Source of the DNA: DATLLJ01 sp965229885
GTDB lineage: Bacteria > Acidobacteriota > Vicinamibacteria > Vicinamibacterales > CAVVIG01
Direction: 5' to 3'
DNA length: 64,000 nucleotides
Assembly: GCA_965229885.1 (NCBI GenBank)
Contig: CBDDJX010000003.1
Coordinates: forward strand, 1,364,001 to 1,428,000
A program made the translations under genes and the position numbers. The notes beneath the pieces are model-generated. The model had not been told where the DNA came from and did no database searches. It saw only the letters and a program-made list of their open reading frames with translations. Positions 8,337 through 19,624 of the stretch are shown piece after piece (position 1 is the first letter of the stretch; each line of letters starts with the position of its first letter).

Positions 8337-8943
8337 CCCAGGCGAGCCGGCCAGGTCCGACGCGGCGGTGGCGTCGACGACTGATGCGGCGCCAGCGACT
8401 GAGCCGGCCCGGGAGATCACCGACAGGACCGTCCAAGTTGGTCCGCCAAAGCCGACGACTGCGCCACCCATGGTCGGGAGCCTGCTCGTGCGTTCGACGC
8501 CGCCCGGCGCGCGCGTGTTCGTCGATGGCCGTGAATACGGCCGGACACCGCTCACGGTCGGCAACCTCTCGCGCGGCGCACGCAGCGTGCGCGTCATCCG
8601 CGACGGGTACGTGACCGAAGAGCGCGAGATCACCGTCACCTCGGCGCAGCGGGCGCAGTCGATGACGGTGCGGCTGTCGCCGGATGGCGTCGCCCCGGTC
8701 GCAAGCGCCGTCGGTCGCCAGGCGGCACCCTCCACCGCGCCTCTGACCGTCCTGTCGCGCCCCGATAGTGCGACCGTGTTTCTGGACGGCCAGCTCGTCG
8801 GCACGACGCCGCTCGTGGTGCCGGACGTCGTGGCTGGCGAGCACGCGCTTCACCTCGATCGTGACGGCTACCGGCGCTGGTCGTCAGCCATCCGCATCGT
8901 GACGACGGAAAAGAACAGAGTGACGGCTTCGCTGGACAGGTGA
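8005..8943 (+). CDS. Membrane-anchored PEGA-domain protein (C-terminal half of the kinase gene)
   Basis: The 312-residue frame has a proline-rich N-terminal linker and one transmembrane helix at about residues 92-113 (SPLAFALLIGAALGFAAGFG). Two PEGA domains follow: GSLLVRSTPPGARVFVDGRE near 158 and LTVLSRPDSATVFLDGQLVG near 245. PEGA domains are extracytoplasmic surface-layer-like modules often fused to bacterial Ser/Thr kinases. The first ~85 residues probably belong to the linker of the upstream kinase; the annotated ATG is only the first one after the frame break. Its independent translation is uncertain. Confidence 0.7.
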   Translation: MPTGPEPRLPFEPPAGEKHEPARDVVTAVVEKAEKAVEREPDPVVMRADLDLRPPVQPPDLMESHRPSPDSVRADERSRSAISPLAFALLIGAALGFAAGFGVGTWSRPPDPGEPARSDAAVASTTDAAPATEPAREITDRTVQVGPPKPTTAPPMVGSLLVRSTPPGARVFVDGREYGRTPLTVGNLSRGARSVRVIRDGYVTEEREITVTSAQRAQSMTVRLSPDGVAPVASAVGRQAAPSTAPLTVLSRPDSATVFLDGQLVGTTPLVVPDVVAGEHALHLDRDGYRRWSSAIRIVTTEKNRVTASLDR

Positions 8944-8944
8944 C

Positions 8945-9036
8945 CCCAATGCAAACATGCACCAATGCGAACATGCACCAATGCGAAATGCACCTACTGC
9001 CTGTGCATTCGTGTATTCGTGCATTGGTGCATTGAT
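8945..9036. repeat. Intergenic imperfect palindrome with short tandem units
   Basis: Copies of a TGCACCAATGCGAACA-like unit on the left are mirrored by TTCGTGCATTGGTGCATTG on the right. The repeat fills the gap between the PEGA gene and carA. It could fold in the carA leader, but no attenuator or riboswitch is recognisable. Confidence 0.6.
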
Positions 9037-9040
9037 TCTT

Positions 9041-10177
9041 ATGGAAGCTATTCTCGCCCTGGAAGATGGGACCTGGTTCACCGGTGCGGCCGCCGGCGCG
9101 GACGGCGAAGCGCGCGGCGAGGTCGTGTTCAACACGAGCATGACCGGCTACCAGGAAGTACTGACCGACCCGTCGTACTCGGGGCAGATCGTCACGATGA
9201 CGTGCCCGGAGATCGGCAACTACGGCGTGTCGTCGGCGGACGTCGAGTCGCGCGTGCCGCAGGTGGCCGGTTTCATCGTGCGGGAGGCATCGCCCATCGC
9301 GAGCAACTGGCGCTCCGAAGGGACGCTCGGCGAGTATCTCGTCGCCAACAGGATCGTCGCCATCTCCGATATCGACACGCGCGCGCTCACCAGAAGGCTA
9401 CGCTCGGGCGGCGTGATGCGCGGCGTCATCATGACCGGCCATGCGCTCGACCCGGCAGCGCTCGTCGAGCGGGCGCGATCGCTGCCGGCGATGGAGGGGT
9501 CGGACCTGGTGCGGGCCGTGACGTGTCAGGACGTGTTCGACTGGCCGCAGGAGGATCCCGATGAGTTCGATGTCGCGATCGCTCGAAGGTCCAGGCGCCG
9601 CCTGAAGGTTGCCGCGTACGACTTCGGGATGAAGCGGAACATTCTGCGCCGGCTGAGCGCGCACGGCTGCGATATCCGTGTGTACCCGGCGATGACGCCG
9701 GCGGCGGAACTGCTGGCGACAAGGCCCGACGGCGTTTTCTTGAGCAACGGCCCCGGCGATCCTGCGCCGCTGACCTATGCGATCGAGAACGCGAAGACGC
9801 TCGTCGCGTCCAATGTGCCGACGTTCGGCATCTGCCTGGGGCATCAAATCCTCGGACTCGCGATGGGCGGGGAGACGTTCAAGCTGAAGTTCGGCCATCG
9901 CGGCGCCAATCACCCGGTGAAGAAGCTCGACACGGGGAAGGTGGAGATCACCTCACAGAATCACGGCTTCGCGGTCGATCCGAAATCGCTGCCCGACGAT
10001 GTGGCGGTGACCCACGTGAATCTGTACGACGGGACCGTGGAAGGGCTGCGGCACAGGAACAAGCCGGTGTTCTCGGTGCAGTACCATCCTGAAGCGTCGC
10101 CGGGGCCGCATGATGCGGATTACTTGTTTGACGACTTTCTGGAATTGATAGAGGAGAAAGGGCGCGCGTCAGCGTGA
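9041..10177 (+). CDS. carA: Carbamoyl-phosphate synthase small subunit
   Basis: CarA hydrolyses glutamine and passes ammonia to CarB for carbamoyl phosphate used in pyrimidine and arginine synthesis. From the ATG at 9041 (MEAILALEDGTWFTG) the protein has 378 residues. The CarA N-terminal domain contains VFNTSMTGYQEVLTDPSYSGQ. The class I glutamine amidotransferase domain has the nucleophile in FGICLGHQILGLA and the His/Glu of SVQYHPEASPGP. The frame extends upstream into the palindromic repeat, but the ATG at 9041 gives the family's normal N-terminus. carB starts 42 bases downstream. Confidence 0.96.
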   Translation: MEAILALEDGTWFTGAAAGADGEARGEVVFNTSMTGYQEVLTDPSYSGQIVTMTCPEIGNYGVSSADVESRVPQVAGFIVREASPIASNWRSEGTLGEYLVANRIVAISDIDTRALTRRLRSGGVMRGVIMTGHALDPAALVERARSLPAMEGSDLVRAVTCQDVFDWPQEDPDEFDVAIARRSRRRLKVAAYDFGMKRNILRRLSAHGCDIRVYPAMTPAAELLATRPDGVFLSNGPGDPAPLTYAIENAKTLVASNVPTFGICLGHQILGLAMGGETFKLKFGHRGANHPVKKLDTGKVEITSQNHGFAVDPKSLPDDVAVTHVNLYDGTVEGLRHRNKPVFSVQYHPEASPGPHDADYLFDDFLELIEEKGRASA

Positions 10178-10219
10178 CACGCCTGCAGCCCGAAGCCCGA
10201 GGCCGTCAGCCGTAACAAT

Positions 10220-13498
<3,279 letters not shown>

Positions 13499-13524
13499 GG
13501 CAGCGGGGCGGAGGCCAGACGCTG

Positions 13525-13857
13525 ATGGTACAGGCAGATGCAAACTCGCTCGAACTGATCCTTCGCGGGTGGCAGGAGAAGGGCGTCACGGTGGCCGTGG
13601 CCGCCGTGGGACTTGGAATGCGCGTGGTGCTCTCCGGGAAGATCCGCGCGTCGCGGCAGGGCACGTGGGTGATCGGCAACGGGCGAGCGGGTGTCGTGTT
13701 CGACGCGCGCTACGCCACCGGACGCGTGGGCGATCCGGCGGTCATCCCAGCGTCGATACGGGAGTGCGTCGCGACGGACTTCGTGAGCGTGATTGAACTG
13801 CTTCTCGAGACCGGCGACGAATGCTGGCTTGGAGAAATTGCCACGCGAAGCGCGTAG
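13525..13857 (+). CDS. Hypothetical protein (110 aa)
   Basis: The ATG at 13525 opens a 110-residue frame 26 bases after carB (MVQADANSLELILRGW...). It has a compact alpha/beta composition, with VGLGMRVVLSGKIRA and a later GVVFDARYATG, no signal peptide and no membrane helix. Codon use matches the neighbours. I do not recognise the family. The position directly behind carB suggests co-transcription, not a shared pathway. Confidence 0.55.
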   Translation: MVQADANSLELILRGWQEKGVTVAVAAVGLGMRVVLSGKIRASRQGTWVIGNGRAGVVFDARYATGRVGDPAVIPASIRECVATDFVSVIELLLETGDECWLGEIATRSA

Positions 13858-13884
13858 CTCCAACGCATTCTCTTCTACCTTCGC

Positions 13885-13968
13885 TGCCTTTCACGAAGTC
13901 ACGAAGCTCACGAAGTAACCGGGTTCAAAGGGCTTCGTGTCCTTCGCGATCTTCGCGGCTTCGTGATG
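13885..13968. repeat. Intergenic palindrome of CACGAAG/CTTCGTG units
   Basis: Tandem CACGAAG units on the left (near 13890-13915) are mirrored by CTTCGTG and CTTCG units on the right (near 13932-13966). They form a long imperfect hairpin between the hypothetical gene and comEC. The design, short direct units in inverted arms, is shared with the repeats at 8945, 18562 and 22398. Confidence 0.6.
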
Positions 13969-14002
13969 AGGTGTCGCCCCGAACCTTGCACGATCGCCGG
14001 CC

Positions 14003-14575
14003 GTGCGCACCGTCGCCGCCCTTCCGGCCGTCGGTCTCCTCGCCGGCTCTGTCGTCGGCTTCCTTGCTCCCGGGATCATTCAGCCGCTCGCCGCCACGCT
14101 GTTGATCTGCGGCGCGGGCGCGGCTCTGTGGGCGTGGTGGATCGCGAACCCGCGCGCCGTCGCGACGACCGTCGCCGCGGCCTTCGCCGCCGCCGGCGCG
14201 CTCCTCGCCGCCGACGCGTGGCGGAACGCCTGGCGGCCCACGCTGCGCGTCGCCTTCGAGGAACTCGCGCGCGACGAGCGGTCACGCGCGGCGGTCGAGC
14301 GGCGCGTGCTGCCGGAAGACGATGCAGCGTTCGCGACGGTCACCGGGATCCTCCGCTCCGACGCTGCGCCCACGTTGTCCGGCGTGTCCCTCAGCGTCGA
14401 CGTCGACGGCATCGAAGGGTTAGCGCAGGCGGATGCAGCGCAGGACTTTGGTCCCGCCCGCGGCGGCCTGCTCGTCACCGTCGTCGGATCCCTCGCACCT
14501 TCCTCCATCGACGCGTGGCGCGCGGCGGCACGACGCTCGTGGGCACCGTCAAGAGCGGTGCGCTCGTCGAGTTGA
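14003..14575 (+). pseudogene. comEC: comEC, N-terminal fragment
   Basis: This frame gives the N-terminal membrane helices (TVAALPAVGLLAGSVVGFLA and further) and the soluble DUF4131 region of the ComEC/Rec2 DNA-uptake channel, up to LLVTVVGSLAPSSIDAWRA. Near 14520 the ComEC reading continues in another frame at RGGTTLVGTVKSG. About 25-30 residues expected between these points are absent, so there is a short internal deletion. A TGGCGCGC-like microhomology at the joint could explain it. Confidence 0.7.
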
Positions 14576-15105
14576 TTGGCTACGGACGATGGTGGGCCGA
14601 ACGAGCCGGCAGCGTCCGTCTCTTCACCCGCCGTACGATCTCGCGCTTCGTTGGCCGATGGAGTCCGCAGTCCGCCGCGATCGTGACGGCCATCGTCATC
14701 GGCGACCGCGCGGGGTTGGACGACGATGTGCAGCGCCGGTTACAGGAGGCGGGGACGTACCACGTCATCGCGATCTCGGGCGGGAACATTGCGATCCTGG
14801 CTGGTCTGCTGCTGGGCGCCTTTCGATTGGCCGGGTGCCTGGGACGGGGCGCGATGCTGGCCGCGATGGGCGTGCTCGTCGCCTACGGCAGTCTCGTCGG
14901 CGGCGGCGCGTCGGTCGACCGGGCGACGTTGATGGCGGTTGTGTACTTCGCCGGCCGCGTCCTCGATCAGCGGAGCCAGCCGTTGAACACGCTGTGGGTC
15001 GTAGTCGCGGTGCTGGTGGTGGCGGACCCTCTTTCGATCACCGAACCCGCCTTCGGGCTGACCTGTGGCGCCACGCTTGGCATTCTCATCGTCGCGCCTC
15101 TCGTG
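14520..15105 (+). pseudogene. comEC: comEC, middle membrane (Competence) fragment
   Basis: The native ComEC sequence continues here with AIVTAIVIGDRAGLDDDV and the conserved ISGGNIAILAGLLLG segment, through several transmembrane helices to ILIVAPLVRR near 15105. The frame then enters an 84-bp palindromic repeat (15107-15190), after which ComEC resumes in a different frame. The open frame itself continues to 16041, but that tail is not ComEC-like. Confidence 0.7.
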
Positions 15106-15106
15106 A

Positions 15107-15190
15107 GACGACAATCAACGCCGAACTCGCTGGACACAGAGAAGAGCATGGCTCGCTGCGATTTCTCCGGGTTCTGCGTTGTTCGTCGTC
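15107..15190. repeat. 84-bp palindromic element inserted in comEC
   Basis: The left end GACGACAATCAACGC mirrors the right end GCGTTGTTCGTCGTC with 2 mismatches. Inner arms around GAACTCGCTGG and TTCTCCGGGTTC also partly pair. It interrupts the comEC frame, and the flanking comEC frames differ by one base, as an 85-bp insertion would cause. Its structure resembles the intergenic palindromes of this window. Confidence 0.65.
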
Positions 15191-16516
15191 AGGAGCATGT
15201 TTGCCGCATCGCTCGCCGCGGAGGCGATGTTGTTTCCGATCGGCGCGCTGGTGTTCTCGCGCGTGACGTTCGCCGGGCTGGCGTTGAACTTCCTGGCCAT
15301 TCCGCTGATGGGTGTCGCTCAACTTGCCGGAATGGCCGTCGTGCCAGCCGCGCTCGTCTCTACACGTCTTGCCGCGGCGGCCGGGTGGATGGCCCACATT
15401 GGTGCCGGTGGACTCGTGTGGTCGGCCGACCTGGTCCGGTTCGCACCGATGTTGACCTATCGTGTCGCGCCACCAGCGTGGCACGCGGTCGTCATCTATT
15501 ACGCGTCGATGGCGGCGTGTTGGGCGTTGTGGCGTCGGCGACGGGGGATATCCGGCAACGCCGAACTGAGGCTTGTCGCGCGCGTCCGCCGTGCGGCAAT
15601 GGCGGCCACGCTCGTCAGCGGGGTGTGGATCCTCGGTCAGCCGTGGGCGCTTCTGGCGGCGCGGGGCGACGGGCTGCTGCACGTCACGTTTCTGGACGTC
15701 GGGCAGGGCGACAGCCTCCTCCTCAGATTTCCGCATGGGTCGACGATGCTGGTGGATGCCGGCGGACTGGGCGGCTCGCCAGGCTTCGACATCGGCGACC
15801 GCGTCGTCGCGCCCGTTCTCCGCGACAGAGGCCTTCGACATCTCGACTACGTCGTGCTCACGCACGGCGATACCGATCACATTGGTGGCGCGGCCGCGGT
15901 CGTGCGCGAGTTTCGGCCGCGCGAAGTGTGGGAGGGGATTCCGGTGCCGCGCTTCGAGCCGCTCGCGGCGCTGCGGGTTGGTGCGGAGGTGGTCGGGGCG
16001 CACTGGAGGAACGTGTATCGCGGCGATCGTCTTTCGGTTGATGGCGTGGACATCGAAGCGGTTCATCCCGCGCCCGCCGACTGGGAGCGGCAGAAGGTGC
16101 GGAATGACGACTCGATTGTGCTCGACGTGCGCTGGCGCGGCGTCTCAGTGCTGCTGACCGGTGATATCGGGAGGGAAGTCGAGCATGCGTTCGAAGATGA
16201 GATGCCGTCCGCGGCGCTGCGAGTGCTGAAGGTTCCGCATCACGGCAGCCTGACGTCGAGCAGCCCGGAGTTCCTGCAGGCGCTCCAGCCGCAGATCGCG
16301 GTGTTCAGCGCCGGCCGGGCGAACCATTTCGGCCACCCCGCGCCACACGTCCTGCAAAGGTATCGCGACATCGGCGCGGCGATCTTCCGCACCGACGAGG
16401 ACGGCGCCATCACGCTCCATACCGATGGGCACTCGATTGACGTCCACACGTTCCCCGGTCGCACCCTTCGTGTCGCAGAAATGCAACCACGAAGCACCCT
16501 CACGCCTCCTCGCTGA
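15179..16516 (+). pseudogene. comEC: comEC, C-terminal membrane and MBL-fold fragment
   Basis: This frame carries the last ComEC membrane helices (SLAAEAMLFPIGALVFSRV onward) and the C-terminal metallo-beta-lactamase-like domain: VTFLDVGQGDSLLLRFP, LTHGDTDHIGGA with the metal-ligand pattern, and the later VPHHGSLTSSS. In intact ComEC this extracytoplasmic domain is thought to trim the incoming strand. As a separate 445-residue frame it may still be translated from the ATG at 15179, which lies inside the palindromic insert. DNA uptake through a full ComEC is not possible as sequenced. Confidence 0.7.
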
Positions 16517-16581
16517 GGTCGAAGCCGCTGTAGAGTGCCTTCTTCGTGTTTTCCTGCTTTCATGCAGATTGGTAGCCGTGG

Positions 16582-17424
16582 CTAATCAGCTTGTTGTGCG
16601 GATTTGGCTCGTTGCCACTCCGCTTCAAGCTCCTCGAGGCTCATCTCGTGCATCGTGCGTCCGGATTCGGCGACCGTCCGTTCCAGCGTCCCGAACCTCT
16701 GCGTGAACTTGTCGTTGGCTTTCCGCAGCGCCGTCTCGGGTTCGATGCCGAGCTTGCGCGCCAGGTTGGCGATCGCGAAGAGGAGGTCGCCCATTTCTTC
16801 CTCGGCCCGCGCGGGATCGAAAGGACCGTCGACGACCTCGCGCAGCTCGTCCAGTTCCTCTTGAATCTTCTCCACCACATCCTCGGCGCGCGCCCAGTCG
16901 AAGCCGACCGACGCGGCCCGCGTGCCGATGTGATACGCGCGGAGCAGAGCGGGCAGGGCCGCCGCGATTCCGCTGAGCAGCGTCTTGGGCTTGGCGTTGT
17001 GTCCAGGGCCGCCGCGCGCCGTCCTTTCCGCCCTCTCCAGGGCTTTGATTTCTTCCCAGCGGGTTCTGACCTGGCCGACGGAATCGAGTGTCGGCTCGCC
17101 CGCGTCCCTCGCGAACACGTGCGGGTGGCGCCGCACGAGCTTGTCGGCGACGATCTGCAACGAATCTGCGATGTCGAAGTGGCCCGCCTCCGACTCGAGC
17201 CGGGCGAGAAACACGGCCTCGAACACGAAATCTCCGATCTCCTCGCAGAGCTCAGTGTGATCGTGCCGGTCGATCGCCTCGAGCACCTCGTACGTTTCCT
17301 CGAGCACGAACGGCTTGAGCGAGTCGATAGTCTGTTCCCGGTCCCACGGACAGCCGTCCGGACCGCGAAGCGTCGCCACGATGTCGATCAGTCGGGTGAA
17401 TTCCTCCGCCGCACGGTTGGTCAT
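16582..17424 (-). CDS. mazG: Nucleoside triphosphate pyrophosphohydrolase MazG
   Basis: MazG hydrolyses NTPs and dNTPs to monophosphates and pyrophosphate for pool sanitation. The 280-residue protein has two MazG repeats. The first contains RGPDGCPWDREQTIDSL and the metal-binding EETYEVLEAI...ELCEEIGDFVFE. The second contains VEKIQEELDELREV and EEEMGDLLFAIANLAR, ending in AEWQRAKSAQ. It is convergent with comEC and divergent from the DUF1844 gene. Confidence 0.93.
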   Translation of the reverse strand: MTNRAAEEFTRLIDIVATLRGPDGCPWDREQTIDSLKPFVLEETYEVLEAIDRHDHTELCEEIGDFVFEAVFLARLESEAGHFDIADSLQIVADKLVRRHPHVFARDAGEPTLDSVGQVRTRWEEIKALERAERTARGGPGHNAKPKTLLSGIAAALPALLRAYHIGTRAASVGFDWARAEDVVEKIQEELDELREVVDGPFDPARAEEEMGDLLFAIANLARKLGIEPETALRKANDKFTQRFGTLERTVAESGRTMHEMSLEELEAEWQRAKSAQQAD

Positions 17425-17456
17425 GGAAGCCTCGCGGCACGATAGAATGAGTGGCG

Positions 17457-17756
17457 ATGCCGAATCAACCTGAAGAATCGGCGCTCAGCTTCATGGGTTT
17501 CGTGCTGTCTCTCGCGAGCACGGCCGCGATTCACTTCGGCGACATGCCGGACCCGGCGACCGGCGAGCGCTCCGGGGTGAACCTCGATGGCGCTGCGCAG
17601 ATGATCGAGATCCTCGGGCTGCTCGACCGGAAGACCCGCGGCAACCTGACGGCTGAAGAGCGTCAGATCCTCGAGCAGGTGCTCTACGAGCTTCGTCTGC
17701 GCTTCGTCGAAGCCGCTGGAGGCCCTGGCGGCGAGAAGCGCATCATTGAACCTTAA
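17457..17756 (+). CDS. DUF1844 domain protein
   Basis: The 99-residue protein (MPNQPEESALSFMGFVLSL...) matches the small DUF1844 family. It has a conserved N-terminal segment with HFGD, a helical middle (DGAAQMIEILGLLDRKTRGNL) and LTAEERQILEQVLYELRLRF at the end. Function is unknown. The ATG at 17457 is preferred over an in-frame start two codons upstream. Its 3' end overlaps the next gene by 11 bases, so the two are probably coupled. Confidence 0.8.
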   Translation: MPNQPEESALSFMGFVLSLASTAAIHFGDMPDPATGERSGVNLDGAAQMIEILGLLDRKTRGNLTAEERQILEQVLYELRLRFVEAAGGPGGEKRIIEP

Positions 17757-18558
17757 GGTCACGGTGCTGGGCAGTGGCACGTCCCACGGCGTGCCGGTCA
17801 TCGGGTGCGATTGCGCGGTGTGCCGCTCGACCGATCCCCGCGATCGCCGGACGCGGCCCTCGATTCTGATCGAGCTGCAGGCGGACGGTGCTCAACCACC
17901 GCTCGCCAGGGCGGTCCGTTCGGTTCTCGTCGACACGTCGACCGACCTGCGCGCGCAGGCGCTGGCCCACGACGTTCGGCGCGTCGACGCGATCCTGTTT
18001 ACGCACGGCCACGCCGATCACGTGCTGGGGCTCGACGAAACGCGCCGGTACAATCAGATACAGCGGACACCGATCGGCTGCTATGGGAATGCGGGTACCG
18101 TGGCCGCACTCCGCCGGATGTTTTCGTACATCTTCGCGCCGGCGGGGCTGTGGGGCGGCGGCATTCCACAGTTGCGTCTGTTCTCGATCGCCGGAGCCTT
18201 CACGATGGGCGGCGTCGAGATCGTGCCGATTCCGCTCTTTCACGGCGAGCTGCCGGTGCTGGGATTCCGCGTCGGTTCGTTCGCGTACCTGACGGACTGC
18301 AACCGGATTCCCGAGGAGTCGTGGCCGCTCCTTGCCGAGGGCGGCGGCATCCGCGTCCTCCTGCTCGACGCGCTTCGGGAGCGCGCGCATCCAACGCACT
18401 TCAACGTGTCCCAGGCGCTCGACGTCGTCTCCCGGATCAGACCCGAGCGGGCGTACTTCACCCACATCTGCCACGACCTGCCGCACGAAGCCACCTGCGC
18501 GCGCCTGCCCGCTGGCGTGCAGTTGGCCTATGATGGCCTGGTCTTGGACATCCCATGA
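17746..18558 (+). CDS. Metallo-beta-lactamase-fold hydrolase, PhnP-like
   Basis: The 270-residue protein has the N-terminal GSGTSHGVPVIGCDCAVC typical of PhnP/RNase Z-like phosphodiesterases and the metal site THGHADHVLGLDE. Later ligands are FHGELPVLGFRVG, YLTDCN and the C-terminal THICHDLPHEAT. Family members hydrolyse cyclic phosphates; the substrate here is unknown. The best start is a TTG at 17746, inside the end of the DUF1844 gene. Confidence 0.82.
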   Translation: MNLKVTVLGSGTSHGVPVIGCDCAVCRSTDPRDRRTRPSILIELQADGAQPPLARAVRSVLVDTSTDLRAQALAHDVRRVDAILFTHGHADHVLGLDETRRYNQIQRTPIGCYGNAGTVAALRRMFSYIFAPAGLWGGGIPQLRLFSIAGAFTMGGVEIVPIPLFHGELPVLGFRVGSFAYLTDCNRIPEESWPLLAEGGGIRVLLLDALRERAHPTHFNVSQALDVVSRIRPERAYFTHICHDLPHEATCARLPAGVQLAYDGLVLDIP

Positions 18559-18561
18559 TCA

Positions 18562-18650
18562 CGATGGACGATGGAGGACGCGGAGGACACAGAGGCCAAT
18601 TTCGTGCTGGATTGTTCTTCCGTGTCCTTTGTGTCCTCAGTGGCGGAGAG
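18562..18650. repeat. Intergenic palindrome of GGAGGACAC/GTGTCCT units
   Basis: GGAGGACGCGGAGGACACAG on the left (about 18574-18593) is mirrored by CCGTGTCCTTTGTGTCCTC on the right (about 18622-18640). It lies between the MBL gene and ribF and probably forms a hairpin in the transcript. Confidence 0.6.
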
Positions 18651-18679
18651 TTGTCACGGCTGCATGGGGGAGCGTTGTC

Positions 18680-19618
18680 GTGGACGTGATCCACTGCCCT
18701 GACGACGCGCCGCCGGCACACTGGGCGCAGCCGGTGCTGGCACTCGGCAATTTCGATGGCGTCCATCGCGGCCATCGCAAGATTCTCGAGCGGGTCCGCC
18801 GCGTCGCCGGCGAGCGCGGCGCCACCTCCGTTGCCATGACGTTCGATCCGCATCCGTCCCGCGTCGTACGGCCGGACAAATCGCCGCCCCTGTTGATGAC
18901 GATGGCGCAGAAGCTCGAAGCGCTGGCGGCCGCTGGGCTGGACGGGGCGGTCATCGTGCGGTTCACGCAGCCGCTGTCGCGCTGGGATCCAGCAATGTTC
19001 GTGCGGACGGTGCTCGTGGACTGGCTGCGCGTCGCGGAAGTCTGGGTCGGCGCAAACTTTCTCTTCGGCCACGACCGCAGCGGCAACTTCACGGTGCTCC
19101 GGACGCTCGGAGCGCGCTACGGGTTCAGAGCCGAAAAAATTGACGCGGTCCGTTACAAGGACTTCGTGGTCAGCAGCACGAGGATTCGACGGCTGATCAC
19201 CGACGGGCGCGTCGACGAGGCCGCTGCACTGCTCGGCCACTCGTATTACCTTGACGGCACGGTCGTGAAAGGCGATCGTCGGGGGACCGAGATCGGGTTC
19301 CCTACCGCCAATCTGTGTACTGACAACGGGTTGATGCCGCCCAATGGCGTCTACGCGACGACAACGAGGGTTCGCAGGGTCGTGTATCCATCGGTGACAA
19401 ACATCGGCATCCGTCCCACCGTCGACCAGACCGGCCGGATGACGGTCGAATCGCACATCTTCAACTTCAGCCGCGACTTGTACGGCGCCTCAATCCAGAT
19501 CGGTTTTGTGCAGCGCCTCCGCGACGAGCGCGCCTTCGAGTCACTCGACCTCCTGAAAGCGCAGATTACCGCCGACTGCGCCCGCGCGCGCGGCCTGTTC
19601 GATCGCCTGTCGCTGTAG
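18680..19618 (+). CDS. ribF: Bifunctional riboflavin kinase/FAD synthetase
   Basis: RibF phosphorylates riboflavin to FMN and adenylylates it to FAD. The GTG at 18680 gives 312 residues, the usual length. The N-terminal nucleotidyltransferase domain has LGNFDGVHRGH near residue 20, VAMTFDPHPSRV and WVGANFLFGHDRSGN. The C-terminal kinase domain has VVKGDRRGTEIGFPTANL and PPNGVYATT. The longer open frame upstream is only the shadow of the preceding gene. cysS follows after 6 bases. Confidence 0.93.
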   Translation: MDVIHCPDDAPPAHWAQPVLALGNFDGVHRGHRKILERVRRVAGERGATSVAMTFDPHPSRVVRPDKSPPLLMTMAQKLEALAAAGLDGAVIVRFTQPLSRWDPAMFVRTVLVDWLRVAEVWVGANFLFGHDRSGNFTVLRTLGARYGFRAEKIDAVRYKDFVVSSTRIRRLITDGRVDEAAALLGHSYYLDGTVVKGDRRGTEIGFPTANLCTDNGLMPPNGVYATTTRVRRVVYPSVTNIGIRPTVDQTGRMTVESHIFNFSRDLYGASIQIGFVQRLRDERAFESLDLLKAQITADCARARGLFDRLSL

Positions 19619-19624
19619 GACCCC

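Noticed and set aside
13963..16041. Single 692-codon frame considered as the comEC gene
   Set aside because: Only its middle third encodes ComEC; the start and end are Arg-rich out-of-frame sequence.
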